NCBI GenBank assembly: GCA_038277395.1
Contig: CM076193.1
Span: forward strand, 142,217,813-142,281,812
DNA: 64,000 bases
Reading direction: 5' to 3'
Origin: Dryocosmus kuriphilus
Lineage: Eukaryota > Arthropoda > Insecta > Hymenoptera > Cynipidae
The notes beneath the pieces are model-generated. The model was not told where the DNA came from. It did not search any database and saw only the letters and a program-made list of their open reading frames with translations. This document shows positions 58,048-64,000 of the stretch, one piece after another; position 1 is the stretch's first letter, and each line of letters starts with the position of its first letter. The position numbers were made by a program, and so were the translations under genes.

Positions 58048-60110
58048 AATTGTAAATGTTTCTTTATGTCTTACGGTCAGATTAAAAAATTATTAAAACG
58101 AATTTTAAAAAATATATTCGTAATTTATTATGCGACGTTTCGACACTGGTTGTGTGTCATTTTCAAGCACCTAAAAAAGTATACAAATTAAGCAGTAAAA
58201 TAATATCACTGAATACAATTTTACAATTCAGAAAAAGATTAAATACCTTCAAAAAATTATATGATATCGTTGTAGGAAAAATATTTCGGAGCAATGCATG
58301 TTAGTAATTCACAAGCCAAATCCTTTTTGTAAGTGAAAAATTTTCAAAACATCAAGTCAATCAACAAGAATGTGAAGTAAAAACGATTTTAGAAGCCCCA
58401 AAAAAATTGAAGGACTTCACCATGATGACTACATTTTTAGAAAAAATTTGTTTTGTTTGATAACGGCTATGACAAGGGACAACAAACAATTACGGTCATT
58501 TTGTAAAGTGAATACACAATGATCTACAGCATTAGGGCTAGTAACTAAGAACTACAAATGAGGATAGCGCGCCAAAGCAAGGGAATTTGAATTCGTAAAA
58601 TTATAAAAACATAAATATTACAGAATACTCTGATAAATTTTGTTGATATTTAAAATTTCATTCTGTAAATTAATTGAATCTCTGTGAAATTTATTAATAA
58701 AAATAGATTCGATAATTCTTCTTTGATAAGTATTTTTCTCTTTAGCCAAAATTTTAATATTATTCAAATCAAAATCAAAATAATGATTATACTGTCAGGG
58801 AGGTATTTAAATTACAATTCGCATCATTCTTTTTGTAATAAAGTAAGCCTAATTAAAGGCTTAATCGATAGGTGTGTTAAATTAAGCCATATAAAATTCA
58901 GGAAAGAAAATTTGAGTCAATTAAAAATTACTTTGTTAAACAATAACTATCCGATTTCCTTAATAAATGCTGTTATTAAGGAACGAATTCATGAAATTTA
59001 TAATGCTTCTAGCAAGAAAAATAAATGGGTTGATAATTATAATGCTTTTGATTTAAAAGTTACTTTACCGTATATTCAGGTCTCTCTGAACGTTTAAGAC
59101 GTTCATTAAAGCAATTTAATATAAATGTTTATTTCAAAAATTGTAACACACTTGATAAATATTTACTAAAAAAGAAGGATGTAGATAGCATTGAAAATTT
59201 GTCTGGCGTTGTATATTTGATAAAATGTAAAGGTTGCGAAAAAGTCTATATCGGTGAAACCGGTAGAAGGTTGAAAACTAGGATATCGGAGCATAGAAGG
59301 GATTGTTCAATTGGAAATCAAAACACGGGGTTGTCACAACATTCTTGGCAGTATAATCATTATTTTGATTTTGATTTGAATAATATTAAAATTTTGGCTA
59401 AAGAGAAAAATACTTATCAAAGAAAAATTATCGAATCTATTTTTATTAATAAGTTTCATAGAGATTCAATTAATTTACAGAATGAAATTTTAAATATCAA
59501 CAAAATTTATCAGAGTATTCTGTAATATTTATGTTTTTATAATTTTACGAATTCAAATTCTCTTGCTTTGGCGCGCTATCCTCATTTGTAGTTCTTAGTT
59601 ACTAGCCCTAATGCTGTAGATCATTGTGTATTCACTTTACAAAATGAAACAAATTTTTTCTAAAAATGTAGTCATCATGGTGAAGTCCCTTCAGTTTTTT
59701 TGGGGCTTCTAAAATCGTTTTTACTTCACATTCTTGTTGATTGACTTGATGTTTTGAAAATTTTTGACTTACAAAAAGGATTTGACTTGTGAATTGCTGA
59801 CATGTATTGCTCCGAAATATTTTTCTTACAACGATATCATATAATTTTTTGAAGGTATTTAATCTTTTTCTGAATTGTAAAATTGTATTCAGTGATATTA
59901 TTTTACTGCTTAATTTGTATACTTTTTTAGGTGCTTGAAAATGACACACAACCAGTGTCGAAACGTCGCATAATAAATTACGAATATATTTTTTAAAATT
60001 CGTTTTAATAATTTTTTAATCTGACCGTAAGACATAAAGAAACATTTACAATTGATTCTACTTCGTCGGTCTACATAATATTAATAGATTTGTATACAAA
60101 TCTTTATATA
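58048..60110 (+). mobile_element. Penelope-like element with inverted partial copy
   Basis: It is flanked by the direct repeat TTTTGAAAATC (58037-58047, 60111-60121). The right half holds coding sequence then a 3' region. The left 58048-58797 is the reverse complement of about 59350-60060, including the last third of the endonuclease and the whole 3' region (GCGACGTTTCGACACTGG, TGGCGCGCTATCCTCATTTG). Inverted, 5'-truncated partial copies at the front are a recognised Penelope arrangement. The arms can fold as a long hairpin. Confidence 0.85.
58798..59525 (+). pseudogene. Penelope-like RT C-terminus plus GIY-YIG endonuclease
   Basis: Penelope-like elements encode a telomerase-related reverse transcriptase joined to a GIY-YIG endonuclease. 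Visible here is only the RT C-terminal part (GRYLNYNSHHSFCNKVSLI, then GLIDRCVKLSHIKF, LLNNNYPISLIN). It is followed by the linker (LSERLRRSLKQFNINVYFKN) and the complete endonuclease: SGVVYLIKCKGCEKVYIGET, then GRRLKTRISEHRRDC, with the second half of the GIY-YIG core (YIG), Arg of the GR..K.R..EH block and a C-terminal Glu in QRKIIESIFI. A one-base loss near 59079 breaks the frame between PYIQ and LSERL. RT catalytic motifs are absent because of 5' truncation. Stop at 59523. Confidence 0.9.
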
Positions 60111-60372
60111 TTTTGAAAATCTCAAAAAAACTTTACCAATCTACAATGTGTTTTAAAAAAAAATGTAATTATTAAGCGCGAAGCGCGAGTGTCATGATGA
60201 GAATATATTCCTTAAGGGCGATAGAGCCTTAAGTAAAATAATTTCTTTTGTAATAAATAAAAAAATAAAAATAAAGCGCGAGTCAAATGTCGAGCGCGAA
60301 GCGCGAGTGCCAACAGACGCGCTCATACTTCGCGCGAAGCGCGCGATGAGAATTCGCTCGTGAAGCGGGCAA

Positions 60373-60475
60373 ATTTTTTCGGATTCAGGAGGTCTCAAAA
60401 CATGGAGATTTCATGAAATCCGCGAAAGTCAAAGTTTGCATAAATCTAATACCTTCTCTCATGAGAATGTAAAAA
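60373..60475 (-). repeat. Family A end fragment
   Basis: TTTTTTCGGATTCAGGAGG, GGAGATTTCATGAAATCCG and ACCTTCTCTCATGAGAATG form the conserved non-GC end of family A in reverse orientation, joined directly to the GC hairpin end of the previous copy. Confidence 0.7.
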
Positions 60476-60904
60476 TGAATTCTTAAACCAAAAATATAAT
60501 CGTTGATTTTTGAACCAAAAAATATTATTTTTCAGCTAAAAATATTGGAATTACGAACCCCAGAAGAAGGAATTTTCCATAAACAAAAATAAATTTTCAG
60601 TAAAAATCGTTTAATTTTCAAGGAAACAGTTGAATTTTCAACAAAGAATTGAATTTTTCACCAACAACGTAGTAGTTGAATTTTCGGCTATAAGAGTGAT
60701 GAATTTTCAACCAAATAATTTGACATAATAACCGTTTGCCCTAATTTATATTTTGCCGAATTATCCTTCTTATATTGAAGAATTACCATTTGTCATCATT
60801 TTTATTTTTTCTGAATTATCATTTTTCACACTTTTCATTCTTTGGAACTCGCCCGAATAAAACGTTAATGAACATTGATTTACATGTTCATTTAATTTAT
60901 AAAA
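60476..60904. repeat. AATTTTCAAC minisatellite, right part, then unique sequence
   Basis: Up to about 60720 variants of AATTTTCAACCAAA and TAGTTGAATTTTC continue the array of 54638-56111. 60720-60904 is AT-rich sequence without recognised features. Confidence 0.6.
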
Positions 60905-60991
60905 CATTTTTGATGTCACCTATTTGTCACTTTTTTTTGCAATAAAGTTCACCTTTTCACCTTTTTTAACGACACTAGGCACTGTGATGAC
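60905..60991. repeat. CACCTTTT block ending CTGTGATGACTG
   Basis: Counterpart of 49974-50062: TGTCACCTATTTGTCAC, TTCACCTTTTCACC, then CTGTGATGACTG, the complement of the left block's first bases. Confidence 0.5.
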
Positions 60992-61252
60992 TGTTAAATC
61001 TTTCATCGTCCTTGTATTGAAAATAATTTGAAGAATCGGTATCTCGTGTGCATTGTAGGTTGCTCGGAGTGCCAATGAAGCTAGGACATCGAGTGCGTTA
61101 CACGGAGGGAACAAATTTGCGGTGCCGCGAAGATCCGAAGCACGATTCGGAGGACAGGTTGGCATTCGGAACATGAATCTTTGAGTAAAATTCTTTTGAC
61201 AATTTTTTTTCTTCAAAATTTTACTATCAAAATGTATCTAAAGTAGGACCCA
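60992..61252. other. Unique, relatively GC-rich sequence
   Basis: On the minus strand a frame reading MPTCPPNRASDLRGTANLFP and LDVLASLALRATYNAHEIP covers 61170-60992 and looks more protein-like than its surroundings. No splice sites or domain are identified, so no gene is claimed. Confidence 0.25.
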
Positions 61253-61431
61253 AGGTTAGTGTGACCTTGCAAAGTTGATGCAAGGCTGTTGCAAGGTTGT
61301 TGAAATTTTTCTGGAAGGTTGATTACATTTGCCTGAAAAGTTTGATTTAATGTATGTCATTTTGTGAAGTTACTGTAGGCGCTTTGCTGCAGAGCATTCA
61401 AATTTCATCAACTTTGCAGCAATGGGAACCT
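61253..61431. mobile_element. Short MITE
   Basis: Left AGGTTAGTGTGACC then TTGCAAAGTTGATG, and right (reverse complement) AGGTTCCCATTGC then TGCAAAGTTGATG, enclose about 120 bp. No clear target duplication. Confidence 0.5.
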
Positions 61432-63269
61432 GGCCAAACGAAGACGCTGAGAGATTAGGTGCTATCTGGAAAATATTATCAACTCTTTAAAAGAACTCCC
61501 TTAGTTTCTCCAAAAATGCTCCAAATGTTTTTAAAATAAAATTTAAATTTATATAATCAAATGAAATAAAAATCCAAAGATATAAGAAGAAGATATAAGA
61601 TATAATCTCTCCGTTGCTTGAAGGCAATCAACTATTTTACTTCACTTGCTAATTAGTCCATTAAGCTAATTAAATCCTCTTACACGGAATATACCAAATT
61701 TTGCATAATTAATTAGCGGCTTTGTAAAACAGTCCATGAGTTTGTTTTGAAGGATAATTAAGTGGTTGTTGACAGATGGTAGTTGACGTCTTCAGAAACC
61801 TTTCCATGCGTCTTTTGACATGATTTATGTTTGGTCTAAGTTTCTTACAGTTTTCAGGCACCGAAAATCTATTCAGTATTCATGCTACTATGTTTACTCT
61901 AAAAAATGACTGAGGAAGAGGAATTACTAGTAGATCCAATATTTTCTTGTATTTGCGCAAATACTAAAACGTTCAGGATTTCCTCTATTCATTCAAGATA
62001 AATATTTAAAGTTGACTCTTGAGAATATGTAATTAAACACCTAGAGAGAAAGCAGTGGAGAAATACCTCAATGAAATATTAGGAAGAAATTATTGAGTTA
62101 ATTTAGGTAGAAAATTGTGAGAGCATTAATTTAATTAGTGTTTAGTTAGTTTAATTATAGTCCTAGTTTAATTTTATCTTTAGTCTGAATATGTCCTTAA
62201 TTTAATTAGAATTTAGGAACATTTTTTTGTGATTGAAATAGCTGGTAATTGGTGTTTAAATACTTATACAATATGAATTTATTTACAAAAACATTCATCA
62301 GACGGGAGGGCACTTCCTTTGAAGATTAAATGAGATATGGAAAATTTTACTTAAATTGTTACAAAAGCAGAAAACATCGTAACATGGTACAATTCTCTTA
62401 TTTCAATGGTTTTCGTTTTCACTATAGCGTCTTAAATACAAGCTGGAGTTAAAGATTAAAAAACATAATGTGTTCAAATATACAAATATATTCCTAAAAG
62501 AATTTTTTATTATAATTAATAATAACTATACCCATAATCTCAAATACTTAAAAATTAATTTTATAGCAAAGATTTAATAATAAATCATAAACAATGCGTA
62601 AAATATATAAAATATTCTGACCCTATACAGAATAATATATACAAATGAATTCGCCGTGTGGACTGTGGAATACCGATACAGGGTTAAGTTCTTTGGTTAT
62701 TAATGTAAGTTTTCGTTTATTAAAAGAGTTGAAATAAAGCTCTAAACTAATACTTGTAATTTAATCATTAAACGAAAATAATCATACTCATTACATTCAA
62801 TGAATATTGTTATTTTCTCCTGATTTTGTCCATTTAAAAATGTAACCAAGAAATAGTCATGATCAGTGTTGCCAGGTTGCCATAATACAAGTCTTCAGAT
62901 TTTCCAGATTATTTTTCAGAAATCTTCACACTTTTTTGAAAAATGTCTTCAGATCTTTTCAAAAAATCTTCAGATTTTAAAGGCCCATTTTTAATAATAT
63001 TCACAATGCTACTGTGAAATACAACTATTCAAGTTAATTGAACAACAAAATACGAATTGGAAATAATTTATGCTGAAAATTTCAAGTATAACTATAGAAC
63101 TAATTATTTTCTTAAATGAAAATATATATAAATATTAGTTTCTAAATTCCACCCTTCTTTACGTTTTTCGTACATTTTTCAATAAAACGATACTTTTTTC
63201 AGTAAAGTGATATAAAAAATTGATCGCGCCAACAAGTTTCCATTTTGTTTCAATAAAGCATACAAAGTT
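61432..63269. other. AT-rich sequence, no gene supported
   Basis: No repeats of note except TCTTCAGAT variants at 62890-62980 (five within 90 bp). No coding or RNA signal. Confidence 0.45.
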
Positions 63270-64000
63270 AACAAAATTCAAGGTAATTGGTTTTCTAAAG
63301 ACTTTAAATACATGAACGGATTTCAATAAATTTCAAGGGATTTCAAAGGATTCTAAAGAATTTCCAAGGGCTTTAAGCCATTTCGTCAGACATCATAAAA
63401 AGTTTACGGAATTTCAAATGACTTCAAAGATCTCCAAGATTTCCAAACATATCACCGGATTTTCAGAGATTCTAAAATATTTCAATGGATTTCGAGGGAT
63501 TTTCACTGATTTTAAGACACTTCAAAACAAATTATCCAATTTTGAAAGATTTCTATAGATTTCCAAATATTTCCACTAAATTTAAGGAATTTTAACGGTT
63601 TCAAGGAAGTTCTTAAGATTTCCAGAAACTCCAAGATATTTTAGAGGAATTCAAAGATTTCCAAGCATTTCAGACAATTTTAAGAAAGTTCAAGAGATTT
63701 CAAAGGACTATCGAGGATCTAAGGGCTTTTCAAGGAATTTTTTTGGAGTTTACGTTATTTCCAAATATTCTGAAGCTTTTAAAGTATTAAGGGAATTTAC
63801 GTTATTTCCAAATATTCTGAAGCTTTTAAAGTATTTTAACGGATTCAAAAGAATTTCAAGGGATTTCAAAGAACTTTGTAGTATTTCCAAAGATTTTAAC
63901 GGATTTGAATGTGTTGCAAGGAATTCCACACCATTTAAAGGATTTTTTTGAATTTCCAAGAATTCAAATATTTCAAGAGATTTCAAACGATTTCTACTTA
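63270..64000. repeat. Degenerate GGATTTCAA short-period repeat
   Basis: Variants of GGATTTCAAAG, AGATTTCCAA and GAATTTCAAGG recur every 10-14 bp to the window end. A 48-bp direct duplication (TTTACGTTATTTCCAAATAT at 63748 and 63796) is embedded. The minus-strand frame over 63750-63986 is a by-product. Confidence 0.75.

Larger units (their letters stand above)
57093..60372 (+). mobile_element. Family A element interrupted by a Penelope-like element
   Basis: 57093-58047 runs from ACATTCTCATCAGCGAAGG through the core units to TTTTGAAAATC. The same element resumes at 60111-60121 with the duplicated TTTTGAAAATC and goes on through TTTACCAATCTACAATGTG, AAGCGCGAAGCGCGAGTG, GCGCGATGAGAA and GAAGCGGGCA. 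The intervening 58048-60110 is the Penelope-like insertion. With 56112-57092 it forms a head-to-head pair centred near 57092. Confidence 0.78.

Noticed and set aside
60920..61216. 98-codon minus-strand frame, partly protein-like
   Set aside because: Its C-terminal part reads through the CACCTTTT repeat and no domain or splice site supports the rest. Kept only as a note on 60992-61252.

Overview
This window is AT-rich eukaryotic DNA, most likely from an insect and probably a hymenopteran. The evidence is a nuclear copy of mitochondrial cox3 that reads openly only with the invertebrate mitochondrial code, a Tc1-like transposon with TA target duplications, a LINE of a purine-rich type I associate with ants and wasps, a Penelope-like element, and scattered tRNA- and 5S-derived repeats. 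The order-level call is inference. I see no complete, intact host protein-coding gene. The window is best read as a deeply layered repeat landscape with a few exon-like or gene-fragment signals.

Left part (1-20184): a broken minus-strand gene fragment of an unnamed insect family (1-830) and a DUF4806-like exon with a clean splice donor (1647-1795). These are followed by a palindromic foldback element (3837-5525), a TIR element carrying an 80/160-bp minisatellite and a tRNA-like segment (6171-7478), and an AGGTCA-rich degenerate repeat (8345-8785). Next come a 2.6-kb foldback whose arms are tandem 120-bp units bearing ATGGCGGC motifs (11163-13799), a third foldback with G-tract minisatellite (15452-17048), and a 5S-rRNA-like fragment (17289-17366).

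Middle (20185-42470): a 3.56-kb foldback with hAT-like ends and an 8-bp target duplication (20185-23748) is split by a roughly 1.1-kb repeat called family A here. Then follow a 305-bp satellite (27085-28310), another foldback split by family A (28490-30125), an inverted SINE cluster with tRNA-like heads (31170-32755) that abuts the cox3 NUMT (32757-32985), and a fifth foldback with 8-bp duplication (33943-35358). A complete but dead Tc1-like transposon lies at 36774-38003. The sequence from 38004 to 42470 is mostly unique.

Right part (42470-64000): a 5.5-kb satellite whose plus strand is almost purely C and T, built from roughly 441- and 455-bp monomers joined into 896-bp higher-order repeats. 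It is followed by a nested region (49974-60991) in which a short A/T minisatellite was hit by a 5'-truncated LINE (12-bp TSD) and by several family A copies, one of which was then hit by a Penelope-like element (11-bp TSD). The window ends in degenerate short-period repeat.

The most notable theme is a class of foldback elements whose arms are themselves tandem arrays, five or six of them in 64 kb, two or three with 8-bp target duplications. Family A combines hairpin ends, about 152-bp central tandem repeats and an insertion site lacking an obvious duplication, which suggests Helitron/HINE-like behaviour.
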